The notes under the pieces: generated by a model | What the model was told of the DNA's origin: nothing | The model's database searches: none | What the model saw: the letters and a program-made list of their open reading frames with translations, nothing else | Shown here: positions 32,012 through 42,694 of the stretch, piece by piece | How positions within the stretch are numbered: the first letter of the stretch is position 1 | Layout: every line of letters starts with the position of its first letter | NCBI RefSeq assembly: GCF_032452875.1 | Contig: NC_083881.1 | Span: 63,061,689-63,125,688, forward strand | Reading direction: 5' to 3' | DNA length: 64,000 nucleotides | Source of the DNA: Bos javanicus | Lineage: Eukaryota > Chordata > Mammalia > Artiodactyla > Bovidae | Position numbers and translations under genes: made by a program

Positions 32012-32127
32012 ATTTTGGCCATGCCTCACAGCTTGTAGGATTTTATTTCCCCAAGCAAGGATTTAAACCCCCATGGCTGGGCAGTGAAAGTGTCAAGTCC
32101 TAACCACTGGACCACCAGAGAATTCCC
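32012..32127 (-). mobile_element. CHR-type SINE, antisense
   Basis: ttttggccatgcctcacagc to ctggaccaccagagaattcc. Confidence 0.9.
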
Positions 32128-32244
32128 TCTTGGTGACAATTTTTAACGGTTGCAAGATAGCTCATAAAATGGATGTTTTACAATAAATGCACTTCATCAT
32201 TTAACTGTTCCAGTCTATTTTGTGTTGTTATTAAGTTTGTAAAG

Positions 32245-32286
32245 AATAAAATTATATCTGTATCTAATAAAATTATATCTGTATCT
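32245..32286. repeat. Two perfect copies of a 21-bp unit
   Basis: The unit starting aataaaattatatctgtatc is repeated exactly at 32245-32265 and 32266-32286. The surrounding ~290 bp (32128-32420) is otherwise unrecognised AT-rich DNA. Confidence 0.95.
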
Positions 32287-32419
32287 CATTTCCTCTTGGG
32301 CATAGAGTTACTTAAGGTGAATTCCTGAGACAGGAATTACCGGATGAGGTCTGTGAATGCGTGTTCCCATCTGTTTTGTGTAAAGAGACAGCCCTGATGT
32401 GGAGGGGAGGGGCTGTCAC

Positions 32420-32620
32420 ACTGAGTGACTAATGGTTCTCAAGCACTTCTCAGATGCCAGGCCTCATATCCTTTATTTCACTGACTCTTCACAACTACTC
32501 TTAAAGTAGGTGTGATTATCTCCAATTAAATAAAGAGGATACTGAGTTAAGTACTGATGCTTTAACCTAGCTTGAGGAGCAGGTAGATGGTAGGGCCAAG
32601 GCTGCAGCCCAGAGAGTATC
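32420..32620 (-). mobile_element. MIR SINE, antisense
   Basis: caagcacttctcagatgcca, tcactgactcttcacaacta and ggtagatggtagggccaagg follow the antisense MIR. Confidence 0.7.
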
Positions 32621-32930
32621 CCTGATTTCCTGCTGAAGTAACCTGCTGCTTATCTCTAGCAAGCAGTTTCGATTCACTCCCTGGGAGGATCAAGTAGGAT
32701 GGAGGAATTAGCTCATCTGTTTCATAGTCTTAACCAGATGTCATCATCCTCTCAGTGTCTTTATCAACACTTTCGTTATTTGTCACAGTAGCTGCACGAG
32801 GACTTGTGGACTGAGGTGACCCATTTTATAGGCAGGAAAAACTGTTAGGAGCTTAATAGAACTATCAAGAAATTAAAGGTCAGCCACCGGAGGAAGCCAG
32901 AAAATGATTCTGACTCTTTCATTAAGGCCT

Positions 32931-33204
32931 CCAATGGCAACCCATTCCAGTACTCTTGCCTGGAAAATCCCATGGACAGAGGAGCCTGGTAGGCTGCAGT
33001 CCATGGGGTCGCTAAGAGTCGGACACGACTGAGTGACTTCACTTTCACCTTTCACTTTCATGCATTGGAGAAGGAAATGGCAACCCACTCCAGTGTTCTT
33101 GCCTGGAGAATCCCAGGAATGGGGGAGCCTGGTGAGCTGCCGTCTATGGGGTCACACAGAGTCGGACACGACTGAAGCGACTTAGCAGCAGCAGCAGCAG
33201 CAGC
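32931..33204 (+). mobile_element. Bov-A2 SINE (dimer)
   Basis: Two monomers joined by gacttcactttcacctttca, ending in a (CAG)n tail at 33185-33204. The linker is interferon-response-like on the minus strand but one T-to-C change breaks the middle GAAA block. Confidence 0.95.
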
Positions 33205-33419
33205 CTTCTTCACTGTCTCATAAAGCAACTGTTGAACTTCCCATTTTTTGTTGTTGTTGTTTTCTATTTTTGTTTCGTGTTGTTATGAATGTGAGGCTTC
33301 AGTGGAAGTCTTTCCAGAAGGCTTGGGGCTGGGCTTTTGCCCAATTTATCGGTGTTCTCACTCTGTATTTTTTTTTCTGCACTCTCTTCCCACCCAAAAG
33401 CTTACAAGCCTTTTAAACT
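33205..33419. other. Unrecognised spacer with (GTT)n
   Basis: A (TTG)n tract near 33247-33260 and a T run at 33368-33376; nothing else recognised. Confidence 0.4.
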
Positions 33420-33740
33420 GAGGACACAGCGCGTCCTGCTCCCTTGGCCTGGAGCGTGGACCAGGAGGAAGACTTGAGAATGTGACAGAGCGCATAGCGG
33501 CGGGGCTGTCCGTCTGAACAAAGCAAGAGTCCGGGAGGACATACAGCGTCGGCGTCCTCGCTCGGAGGAGCAGCTGTGAACAAAGCGGCTGGGGCCCTGC
33601 CTGGGAGCCTGCAACGTGGAGTAATGGAGACTCTGAGCTCGACTGAGCACGCCCCACGCAGGCAGCCCAGGCCAGGAGAGTCTGGGTGCCCGCTTTCTCC
33701 AGGCGGGAATTTGGGCTGCCTGGCCCAGGTCTCGGCTGCT
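33420..33740. promoter_or_regulatory. Small CpG-rich block, possible CpG island
   Basis: By hand count about 21 CpGs lie in roughly 310 bp at just over 60 percent GC, far above the rest of the window. gaacaaagc, a SOX/TCF-like word, occurs twice (about 33516 and 33576). No TATA box, splice donor or recognisable first exon was found. Open frames of 99-115 codons on the minus strand follow from the composition. It could be a promoter, an enhancer or a chance GC patch. Confidence 0.4.
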
Positions 33741-34157
33741 CTCAGTCAAAAGCCAGCATTGATGAGGGAGCTGGGTCTGATTTCATTCCAGAGCTTGTGC
33801 CCTGAAACAGCACGAGGCTGAAAGTAGCTCTCTCTTCCCTGGGGAGCTGCTGAGAACGTGCAAAGCTAACGCTTTACCCCTTCTCCCCCTTCCACCCATG
33901 TGGAGCAGAGCTAACCTCACATCAGGCTGTTGATAGTTCAAATATTGTCTTCTGCCCAAAGTGACTTTCCCATCTCTGTAGCTGCCATTCTTCCAAGTGC
34001 AGCTGAAATCCGACTTACATTATTGATTCTGCAGGAACGCATTCTGCTTGCTCGGTGCCCCTCCCGAGCAAGGGAGGTTGTCCTGGGGTCCCTGGTATGA
34101 ATCATCTCTCTTTCCCCAGGGCTTGCTCAGCACTCTGTCTCTATCGCTGATAGTTGT
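33741..34157. other. Unrecognised sequence
   Basis: No gene or repeat is recognised downstream of the CpG-rich block. Confidence 0.4.
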
Positions 34158-34158
34158 T

Positions 34159-34280
34159 GTTTTTTTTTTTTTTTGTCCACGTGGCGTGTGGGATCTTAGT
34201 TCTCTGACCAGGGATTGAACTCGCACTTCCTTGCAGTGGGAGCACAGAGCCTGAAACACTGGACCACCAGAGAAGTCTCC
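34159..34280 (-). mobile_element. CHR-type SINE, antisense
   Basis: T16 tail at 34159-34174; body gtgtgggatcttagttctct to ctggaccaccagagaagtct. Confidence 0.9.
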
Positions 34281-35299
34281 ACCACTGTTATAGTTTCTCC
34301 CTGGCAGGGCTGTCTTGCTGCCCCAATGGCCAACCCCCAGCTCTGGAGCTTCTTCTCTTTCTCTTGATTCTGAGCTTCTCCCTCCCAGTCTCTGGCTCCA
34401 CAAGCTCATTCTCACCTCCTGGTTCTTAATATTTAACAAATTTTTGTTGTTGTTTTTCTCATCATCTCCCTACAACAAGGGAGGCCAGTCTTGGCATTGA
34501 CTTTGGGAAACATTGCTCTACTTGTTAACACCAGCCTGGAGGACTGGCTCAGATTCTGATTGCTCCCTTGACTCATAGTTTGATTTTGACCTTGTTATCC
34601 CAGGACAGACCTAAGCTATGCCTATCCAGGCATAAATCCTCTACAGCAAGAGCTGTCTTATATATATATATATATTAGTGGTAAGTGGCTTTTGCTATAG
34701 ATAAAATTACTTTATAGCAAAGAAGGTATAGTTGTGATGGTAGATGGAGCTGGGTGCTGAGAATAGATTCCTCTGATCTTCTGGAAAATGGCCCTTTTGC
34801 AGAGGGGACTGAGAGTGAGAACTGGGGTTAAGTTCTCTGGGTCTCCTATAATTCTAGAGACTTGTCAAGAGAAAACCATGCAGGCTTTTGACCTCCTTGC
34901 ATCTCTCAAGTACTGATCATGTTTTCCTTCTGAAGCTCTCCCCTGCCTCAGTTCTCTTCCTAATTTTGCATTCCTGCTCAGTCTCCCTTGCTGGGGCCTC
35001 TTTTTTTCCCCACTTCTTAAGTGTGGATGTTCCCTAGAGCTCCCTTTTCTTCTTTTCTCCACTGACCCACTCTGTGATCTCAATCGATCCATCACGTCAA
35101 TTGAACTTCCACATGTTTGTTGAGGATTCTCAAACACACCTCCAGCTCAGCTGTCTTCTGGAGCCACAGACCTATAGATAATCAGCTATGTCCTGTCCTT
35201 CCTCTCGTCCTCCCCTTGGGACACAAAGGGGCCCAAACAATCTACTCGTCAATCCTTAGAGATGGGCTGTAGGAGCTGAGGACGGAATAATGTATTGGC
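34281..35299. other. Unrecognised sequence with a (TA)9 tract
   Basis: About 1 kb without recognised genes or repeats, apart from a (TA)9 run at 34659-34676 and a (TTG)n run near 34443. Confidence 0.45.
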
Positions 35300-35570
35300 T
35301 CATGCATCTACTCATCCATTCCCCAAACACCATGCTCCTGATGGATGCCAAGCACTGGGTTAGGCACCAGGAAACCCAAGAGGAGTAACACATGGTGCCC
35401 GCTGTCAACAGCCCAGATCTGTCCAGAATACAGAAAGAGAACATATGCAAAATGTGGTAAACACAGTACTCGGGATACATAAACAAAGTGGAGGGCAGCA
35501 GAGGTGGGAATTACTAATTGTACCTGTGGAAGATGTCAAGGGCAGGTGTCCTGGAGGTCTCACTTAGAGA
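35300..35570 (+). mobile_element. Ancient interspersed repeat (same family as 48.74 kb)
   Basis: gatgccaagcactgggttag, cagtactcgggatacataaa and caagggcaggtgtcctggag follow the 5' part of the long old family. Confidence 0.45.
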
Positions 35571-35576
35571 CAAGTG

Positions 35577-35780
35577 TGCTAGTTGCTCAGTTGTGTCCGA
35601 CTCTTTGGGACCCCGTGGACTGTAGCCCACCATGCTCCTCGATCCATGGGATTCTCCAGGCAAGAATACTAGAGTGAGTAGCTATTCCCTTCTCCAGGGG
35701 ATCTTCCTGACCCAGGCTTCAAACCTGGGTCTCCTGCATTGCAGGCAGATTCTTTACCATCTGAGCCACCAGGGAAGCCC
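35577..35780 (-). mobile_element. Bov-tA SINE, antisense
   Basis: gctagttgctcagttgtgtc to gagccaccagggaagccccc; full length. Confidence 0.95.
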
Positions 35781-35849
35781 CCACATATAGACAGGTGCTT
35801 AGTAAATATTTAGCACCTGTGATGGGATGGGAAGCAATAGCTGGTGCTG

Positions 35850-36036
35850 GAACTTCCCTGGGTGTTCAATGGCTAAGACTCTGAGCTCCCATTGCAGTGG
35901 ATCTGGGTTCTATCCCTGGACAGGGAATTGGTTCCCACATGCCACAACTAATGATCCTACATTCTGCAACAAGGATCGAAGATCTGCATGCCACAACTGA
36001 GACCCATCACAGGCAAATAAATAAATATTTTTAAAA
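35850..36036 (+). mobile_element. CHR-type SINE
   Basis: gaacttccctgggtgttcaa to ggcaaataaataaatatttt. An 11-bp duplication with two mismatches, atagctggtgc (35837-35847) and atagccagtgc (36037-36047). Confidence 0.9.
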
Positions 36037-36257
36037 ATAGCCAGTGCAAAGAACGGTGGAGCAGGAAGAATGAAGGTCAATAGTGATGTTGTAGAGCAAC
36101 CATCCTGACCCTGAAATCCATTCTCTTTTCACATGACAGAAAAGTGGACCACCCCCTCTCTCTTTAAAGTCCCTGTAACCATTCACCTTGCTATCAAACA
36201 AAATTCTTAACTAATATGGAAAAGAATCTTTGAGGTCAACTAGTTTGTATAGAGCAG

Positions 36258-36470
36258 AACTCTTCCCTGATGGCTTAGATGGTATGGTAAAGAATCTGCC
36301 TGCAATGCAGGAGACCTGGGTTCCATCCCTGGGTAGGAAAGGTCACTAAGAAGGAAATGGCTACCCACTCCAGTATTCTTACCTGGAGAATTCCAGGGAC
36401 CAAGGGGCCTGGTGGGCTACAGTTCATGGGGTTGCAAAGAGTCAGACACGACTGAGCAACTAAATCTTAT
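36258..36470 (+). mobile_element. Bov-tA SINE
   Basis: cttccctgatggcttagatg to gacacgactgagcaactaaa; the head has an extra atggt. Confidence 0.95.
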
Positions 36471-36589
36471 GCCTCCTGGGCCCTCCATCAGCCTTCCTAC
36501 CCTGTAGGAAGTGCCCCTGACACACTTCAGCTGACCCCTAAGACTCCAAGCTGCAGACCACCACATTCCCTCTTTTTTTTTTTTTTCTT

Positions 36590-36665
36590 TTATGGTTGAG
36601 GAAATGAAAGCCCTGAGAAATCCAGTAATTTGCCCAAGGTCACACAACTAGATTGTGCTAAAGCC
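36590..36665 (-). mobile_element. MIR SINE fragment, antisense
   Basis: ggttgaggaaatgaaagccc then tttgcccaaggtcacacaac is a clear antisense MIR core. Confidence 0.75.
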
Positions 36666-37198
36666 CAAACTAGATTAACATGTTAGTACTCTGCCCACTG
36701 TTTTGCTTTAGTTTTTTTTTTTTTTTCCCCTTTATAACTCTGACTTGGGGAGCTTGGAAGAGATAAAGCAGAAGTGCTAATGAAGAATGGAAGGGTAGAC
36801 TCTGAAACGTAGGAAGTAAAAAGAAGGGAAAAGGAGGAGTAAGAAAGAGAAAGGAGAAAACCGTGGGACCGAGTACTGAGACTGTTCCTCTATTAACTGG
36901 CTGTTTGTCCCATTTTACTTGGGGAGGCTGAGAAATCTTGATCCCCTAGTACTGCCTTGTCACTGCTGTGGCAGATTTTCTTTCCCAGTGTAAAAATGTT
37001 ACAGTAATCAATCAATAGGCCTGCAGCTTCCACAAATCACACGTGTGCTCAGCACTGTATAAAATGCTACGCAGATATGAAGGAATAGCAGAGATGGCCC
37101 TGCCCAGGATAGACTGCTCTGGGGAGTTTTGCCCAAGTTCAGTGTCCCCTTAACTTCCCCCTAACTTGACACATTCACAGAAGGCCAGCTCCTTATAG
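36666..37198. other. Unrecognised sequence
   Basis: T14 run at 36713-36726 and A/G-rich DNA after it; no gene or repeat is recognised. Confidence 0.4.
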
Positions 37199-37212
37199 AA
37201 ATGCTTAGTCAA

Positions 37213-37459
37213 GGGATTTCCCTGGTGGTCCAACAGTTGAGAATCTGCCTTCCAATGCAGGAGACTCTGGTTTGATTCCCGTTGGGGAACTAAGAGCCCA
37301 CATGTGGCAGAGCAACTAAGCCTGCATGCTGCAACTACTGGAGCTTGTGCTCTGCAACAAGAGAAACTCGAGCACCACAACTAGAGAAGCCTGTGTGCTG
37401 CAGCAAAGACAGAGCAGCCAAAATAAAATTTAAATATATATATATTTATTCAAATAAAT
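37213..37459 (+). mobile_element. CHR-type SINE, long form
   Basis: ggatttccctggtggtccaa to gcagccaaaataaaatttaa with an AT-rich tail. A 14-bp duplication with one mismatch: aaatgcttagtcaa (37199-37212) and aaatgtttagtcaa (37460-37473). Confidence 0.95.
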
Positions 37460-37567
37460 AAATGTTTAGTCAACATGATTGTGCACCTTGGACCCTGTTG
37501 ATTGGACCAGAGATGTCCATTTGACACACAGAACCAATCAGAGCCTCTTCACAGTGAATGTGGGGGT

Positions 37568-37694
37568 TGCTCGCTCAGTCAGTCAGTTGTGTCCCACTCT
37601 GTGACCCCATGAACTGCAGCACACCAGGTTCCCTGTCCTTCACCATCTCCCGGAGCTTGCTCAACCTCAAGTCTATTGAGTTGGTGATGCCAGT
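37568..37694 (-). mobile_element. BovB LINE 3' end, short, antisense
   Basis: gctcgctcagtcagtcagtt to attgagttggtgatgcc. A GA-rich stretch follows at 37705-37815. Confidence 0.9.
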
Positions 37695-37704
37695 GTGGAG
37701 GTAA

Positions 37705-37815
37705 GGAGAAGTAAAAGAGAGAGAGAGAACAAAGAAGGAAGAAGAGGAGGGAAAGAAGAGAAGGGGAACATGAGGAAAGGTAGAAAGAGACAAGAAGCAG
37801 CAAGAGAGATGGGCA
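37705..37815. repeat. GA-rich low-complexity tract
   Basis: Almost pure purines on the + strand (agagagagagaacaaagaag and similar). Confidence 0.9.
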
Positions 37816-37817
37816 GG

Positions 37818-37950
37818 GGACTTCCCTGGTGGTCCAGCAGCTAAGATTCCATGCTCCCAAGGCAGGGAGCCTGGGTTCAATCCTTGGTCAGGGAGCTAGA
37901 TCCTGTATGCCTTAAGACCCAGTGTAGCCAAATAAATAAATGATTTTAAA
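37818..37950 (+). mobile_element. CHR-type SINE, short form
   Basis: ggacttccctggtggtccag to gtgtagccaaataaataaat. Confidence 0.95.
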
Positions 37951-38574
37951 AGAGAGAGAGTTGCCCAGATAAAGGGACATGCAGCACAAGCCAGAGAAAA
38001 CATATATGCTAGGTGAGAAGAAGGTAATGAACATTTACAGAGAACCAGACAGGGAAACAGATTATCCGCGATGTTCCCAACAGCAGATTCCAAATCTTGC
38101 TCCAGGACAGGACTAGAGAGCTGGAAGCTAGCAGCACTCGGGCAGGAAGTGACAGCTCCTTTGGACTTCAGGGACTGCAGGTGAGACCTGGATGGATTTG
38201 ACCTGCCTTGGCTTATCCCCCACAGGGATTCAGACACGTCACATCACAGTGGGAATGAAAGCTTCTGCCTTTAACCTGAAGTCAGAGCCACCATGAGGCC
38301 GAGGACTGGCATGAAGAAGAGTCAGCAGTGTCCCTGGAGAGAGCCCTGCCCAAGCAGCAGTGCCCACTTTCAGAGGCAGAGGCTGTGGTCAAGACTGGCC
38401 GCTCCAGAATTCCCGTGGGAGCTGGAATACGGTAGGAAGGCCATCACTAAGGGAGTTTTTTAATGCTGCATTTGCATGGTGCACCCATTGTTTTCACTTA
38501 GATTGCTAGTTTTGGGGTGACTTGGGTAAGAGGGGACTAATTCTTCCAACCAACTCTTGGCACTGTAACTGGTT
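37951..38574. other. Unrecognised sequence
   Basis: No gene or repeat is recognised. Confidence 0.4.
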
Positions 38575-38930
38575 ATATCATTGGGCTGTTGCCACATAAT
38601 GTTGTATAACAAACCACTGCAAACCTCAGGGCTTCCAGGGCCAACACTTGTTCTCATGCTTGCCAGTCTGTGGGGCTCCTGTGGATCACATGACTGCACG
38701 AGCTCTGGCTGGGGTGGGCTGGGCTCCTTGGCGAGGGTTGGATTTTGGTCTGTGTGTTCACTCTGTGGGCCAGGCTGAAGGGGAAGCTGCTATCCAGGGA
38801 AAGCTCTGTTCGGGGCCATGACAGAGGAGCAGGAGGCCAATCTCACTGTCTGGGTCCACATGACATCTGTTCACAGCCCACTGACCACAGCATCTCACAG
38901 CTGAACCCAAAGTCAAGGAATAGGGAAATG
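38575..38930. mobile_element. Ancient interspersed repeat, family not assigned
   Basis: ttgtataacaaaccactgca at the start and gcatctcacagctgaacc later fit the same old family as 1976-2485. Identity between the two copies is low. Confidence 0.5.
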
Positions 38931-38982
38931 GGTGCTTAGCATGGAGATGGAAGGAGTGAATAGTCTCGAACAACCAGCCATC

Positions 38983-39376
38983 TCAGTTCAGTCACTCAGT
39001 CATATCCAACTCTTTGCAACCCCAAGACTGCAGCATACTAGGCCTCCCTGTCTATCACCAACTCTCAGAGTTTACTCAAACTCATGTCCATTGAGTCAGT
39101 GATGCCATCCAACCATCTCATCTTCTGTCATCCCCTTCTCCTGTCATCCCCTTCTCCTCTTGCCTTCAATCTTTCCCAGCATCAGGGTCTTTTCCAATCA
39201 ATTAGTTCTTCTCATCAGGTGGCCAAAGTATTGGAGTTTCAGCATGAGCATCAATCCTTCCAATGAATATTTAGGATTTATTTCCTTTAGGATGGACTGG
39301 TTGGATCTCCTTGCAGTCCAAGGGACTCTCAAGGGCCTTCTCCGACACCACAGTTGAAAAGCATCAATTCTTCCCT
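38983..39376 (-). mobile_element. BovB LINE 3' end, antisense
   Basis: tcagttcagtcactcagtca (3' tail) to cagttgaaaagcatcaattc. Inside it tcatccccttctcct occurs twice in tandem (39130-39160 region), a local duplication not usual for BovB. Confidence 0.95.
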
Positions 39377-39800
39377 CACCACAACTCACCACCAGCCATC
39401 TAATCTACTGCCTAATGTTCATGAACATTGTCCTTCCCTGACACCTGCCTAAGAACAGCCTGGGGACTCCAGCTCCATCTATCCCACTTACATTCCCCCA
39501 CACCCCAGGGTCCAAACACTGTCTTCTCAGGCCACCTTCTGTTTCCTCCAAGACAATCTCTCTTAGCACAAACTGTCACTTACATATGATTGCTCAGGCA
39601 GCTAGCTGGTTCTGACAAAACTCTTTTCAAGCAAGCCTTGCAGGGTACCTCACACCCCTCACTACAGGGCCTCCCAATGATCGTGACCAGAATGGATGAC
39701 TCCTGACCTCTGGTGCCACTGTCTCTCCAGAGCAATAATTATAATTCACAGTTTTATCATTTGGATTTGTTTATTACCTAGGTCTTCTTTTCCAGACCGT
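39377..39800. other. Unrecognised sequence, L2-like end
   Basis: Mostly unrecognised. The last part (ttatcatttggatttgttta) resembles L2 text. Confidence 0.35.
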
Positions 39801-39963
39801 ATTTTTTTTTTAAGACTGTTTTTATTGTGGGTTTTTGTTGTTGTTGTTGTTGTTGCATTTTGTCTTAGCTGTGGCACTTGGGATCTTCAATCTTTGTCAC
39901 AAAATGTGAAATCCTTAGTTGCAGCATGCTTAAAGTCTTAGTCACAGGACTACCAGGGAAGAC
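39801..39963 (-). mobile_element. CHR-type SINE, antisense, (GTT)n tail
   Basis: T run at 39802-39811, (GTT)7 at 39837-39856, body to cacaggactaccagggaaga. Confidence 0.85.
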
Positions 39964-40175
39964 CCCAGACTATAATTTTTTTAAGAATTTTTTACTGGAA
40001 TTTAGTTGATTTGCAATCTTAAGTGTCAGGTGTATAGCAAAGTGACTCGGTTACACACATACATATGTCCACTCTTTTTTTAGATTCTTTTCCCATAGAA
40101 GCCATTAAAGAGTATTAAGTAGCGTTCCCTCTTCTACACAGTAGGTTCTTATTAGTTACCTATTTTATGTATACA

Positions 40176-40338
40176 TGTTTGCTCAGTCGTGTCTGGCTCT
40201 TCTCGAGTGCATGGATTGTAGCCCATCAGGCTCCCCTGACCATGGAATTTTCCAGGCAAGAATACTGGAGTGGGTTGCCATTTCCTTCTCCAGGGGATCT
40301 TCCTGACCCAGGGATCAGACCCACATCCCTCATGTCTC
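40176..40338 (-). mobile_element. Bov-tA SINE, antisense, head truncated
   Basis: catgtttgctcagtcgtgtc to cagacccacatccctcatgt; stops before the usual ccaccagggaagccc end. Confidence 0.9.
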
Positions 40339-40450
40339 CTGTCATTCTTCATTCATCTATTTCTTTCCACTAATACTTTCAATAAAACCAGGTTAGAGTA
40401 AATTTCACAGCAGCCTAGAAGAAGACACTGGGTTAACTTTCCAGGTCTGG
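40339..40450 (+). repeat. Copy 1 of a 112-bp duplicated segment
   Basis: Aligns over its full length with 41891-42003 at about 85 percent identity by eye; shared words include accaggttagagt and gttaac. It lies exactly between a truncated Bov-tA and the second half of an L1. Confidence 0.8.
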
Positions 40451-40774
40451 ATTCTTTTACGACCAGTGCCACACTGGCGTATGTGTCCATCCCAATCTTT
40501 CAATTATCCCTCCCCCACTTGTCCCCTGGTAGCCATAGGTTTGTTTTCTAACCTGTGACTCTTCTTCTGTTTTGTAAATAAGTGCATTTGTACCCTTTTT
40601 AAAGATTCCGTCATAAGTGATATCATATGATACTAACATTTGTCTTTCTGTGTCTAATCTACCCCACTAAGTATGATAATCTCTAGGTCCATGTATGTGG
40701 CTGAAATGGCGTTATTCTTTCTTTTCATGACTGAGTAAATATTCCATTGTATTTATGTACCGATCTTCTGTGTC

Positions 40775-40885
40775 TATTCCCAGATTATAAACTTGGCAAA
40801 GGCAAAAGCCTGTGTCTGTTTTACGCACCACTAGTGGTCTCAGTGCCAGCCATAAATAGACACTCAAAAAATATTTGTTAAAGAC
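40775..40885 (+). mobile_element. L2 LINE 3' end
   Basis: cccagattataaacttggca, aaagcctgtgtctgttttac and cactcaaaaaatatttgtta match an L2 3' end. Confidence 0.65.
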
Positions 40886-40889
40886 AAGG

Positions 40890-41088
40890 GTGATGGGATT
40901 AACAGATAGACACTCTATGTAAAACAGATAAAAAACAAGGTCCTGTTGTATAGCACAGGGAATAATGTTCAACAGCTTGAAATAACCTATAATGAAAAAG
41001 AACTTGAAAAAGAATAGATATGAATACATTGCTGTACACGAGAAACTAACACAGCATGGCAAATCTGCTATACTTCAATAAATAAACA
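40890..41088 (+). mobile_element. Artiodactyl L1 3' UTR
   Basis: gatgggattaacagatagac, gttgtatagcacagggaata, gctgtacacgagaaactaac and a final tacttcaataaataaac. Only the last 200 bp. Confidence 0.9.
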
Positions 41089-41669
41089 GTAGAAAAAGGA
41101 ATGAGAGGAAAGAAAAGAAATGAGTAAATAGGCTCCATAGTGACAGGTTCTCTTGTCCTTGGAGTCCAGGTTTTCAACATTTCTTCGAATGCTGGCCACA
41201 TGCCTCATTTTGGTTCCTTTGAAAACCCCTCCTTCCCCTCCTATTTCATCCATCGAAGGCAGCTGGGTCTGGATGGTGGTTGCAGAGCCTCCCCGACTGC
41301 TCCCTGGGGCACCTCCCAGCTCCCGGAGCAACTTGTGCTAGCCGCCCGCCTGCCTGGACAGGTCACCTTTTCTCCAGTCTTTGCCCTCTGTGGGGCTCCT
41401 GGCCTGGCGACAATCACAGTGTCCTGCTAGCTGGGCACTAAGCATGTCCGGTTTCACCAACTTTCTCTCTTTCCCTCTCCTCCTCTTTCTTGGAGTGCAA
41501 TAAAATAATCGGATGGTGGAGGGGTTGGGGAGTGGATTCCCTTCAGGTGACCTCTCAAATCAAGACCTTGTAAGCCCAAAGCAGAGTTCTCTTTGGATCT
41601 GGGACTTAGCTATGGGACCTGAGGCAAATGGCAGAGGGGAAATCAGAATGTATGGTGGCCCTTTCCAAG
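41089..41669. other. Unrecognised sequence
   Basis: No gene or repeat is recognised; frames of 62-96 codons at 41140-41430 follow GC-rich composition. Confidence 0.4.
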
Positions 41670-41880
41670 GGCTTTACAACTGGACAGATTTGAGTTCAAA
41701 TCTCATTTCTACTACTTTCCTGACCACAAGACTGAGGTCAAGTTGTTCTGCTTCTTAGTCCTTGTTTTGTAAGGCTTAATGGTGCCACCCAGCAGGACAC
41801 TTGTGAAAACTAGTGAGAGAGTCCATTTCAAGTGCCCAGCACAGTGCCTGCCAGCCATCAGGCACTTGAAGAAGGCATCT
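41670..41880 (+). mobile_element. MIR SINE
   Basis: gatttgagttcaaatctcat, ctactactttcctgaccaca and gcccagcacagtgcctgcca follow MIR order. Confidence 0.75.
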
Positions 41881-41890
41881 TTCCTCCTCC

Positions 41891-42003
41891 CTGTCATTAG
41901 TCATTCATCTGTTTCTTTCTGCTAACATTTTCAATAATACCAGGTTAGAGTCAATTTCACACAAGCCTTGCAGAAGAAACTGGGGTTAACATGCAAGGTC
42001 TGG
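41891..42003 (+). repeat. Copy 2 of a 112-bp duplicated segment
   Basis: Partner of 40339-40450. Here it follows a MIR directly and continues into unrecognised DNA, so this may be the parental site. Confidence 0.8.
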
Positions 42004-42549
42004 GTTTGGGAGGAAAGGAAAGAATAACCTCAACTTTTTATTTCCCAACCTTATTAGACTATGTGTCTGATGAAGCCTATGATGTATAGATTTAATTATT
42101 TAAAATATCTTCTCATCTTTTGTAAAATTTCCATGGAAATTCAATATTTGAATTTCATAAAAAGCAAAATTAGGGGACACTGAAGCTTGTTGCAGGGTGT
42201 TGAGTGATGTCAAGGATGCATTGATAGAGATGATCCTGGGGAGCGGAGGCAGGGGTAGCAGGCACATCTCAAAGTCCCCATATATCAGCAGTGACAGTTA
42301 CCAGGGTGCACTTCAAAACTGAGTACGACAGGTGTTTCTACACGGATGTGTTCTGGAATACTCAATAGGCTGGCAGAGTTGGAGTCATGTCAGAAGGCTC
42401 TTTAAACATCACGTAACAGCACTCCTTCTCTCTCTCCCCCTCCAGATGGCTACACCCTCGGGGCGTCAGGGACTCGTCTCAGGTTCAGGTCCAGCCTGGA
42501 TCTCTCTCCAGAAACTCAAGCCTGTGATGGGCCACCAGCTGTGCTGGAG
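42004..42549. other. Unrecognised sequence
   Basis: A pyrimidine tract ending ctccag precedes ATG at 42446, and that frame stays open into the next Bov-tA. This resembles a splice acceptor by chance; I do not call an exon. Confidence 0.4.
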
Positions 42550-42694
42550 ACCAGAGTTCAATCCCTGGGTTGGGAAGATTCCCCTGAAGAAGAGAATGAT
42601 TACTCACTCCAATATTCTTGCTTGGAGAATTCTGTGGACAGAGGAGCCTGGTGGGAGTCCATGGGGTGGCAAAGAGTCGGACACGCCTACCCAC
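42550..42694 (+). mobile_element. Bov-tA SINE, head truncated
   Basis: agagttcaatccctgggttg to gcaaagagtcggacacgcct. Confidence 0.9.

Larger units (their letters stand above)
39972..40765 (-). mobile_element. Artiodactyl L1 3' UTR, antisense, interrupted
   Basis: 39972-40171 (tttagttgatttgcaatctt, ttctacacagtaggttctta) and 40451-40765 (agccataggtttgttttcta, atgataatctctaggtccat) are consecutive parts of one antisense L1 3' UTR. A Bov-tA and a 112-bp unassigned segment lie between. Confidence 0.85.

Noticed and set aside
42423..42549. Pyrimidine tract, AG and ATG as an exon start
   Set aside because: The frame runs straight into a Bov-tA and no donor follows before it.
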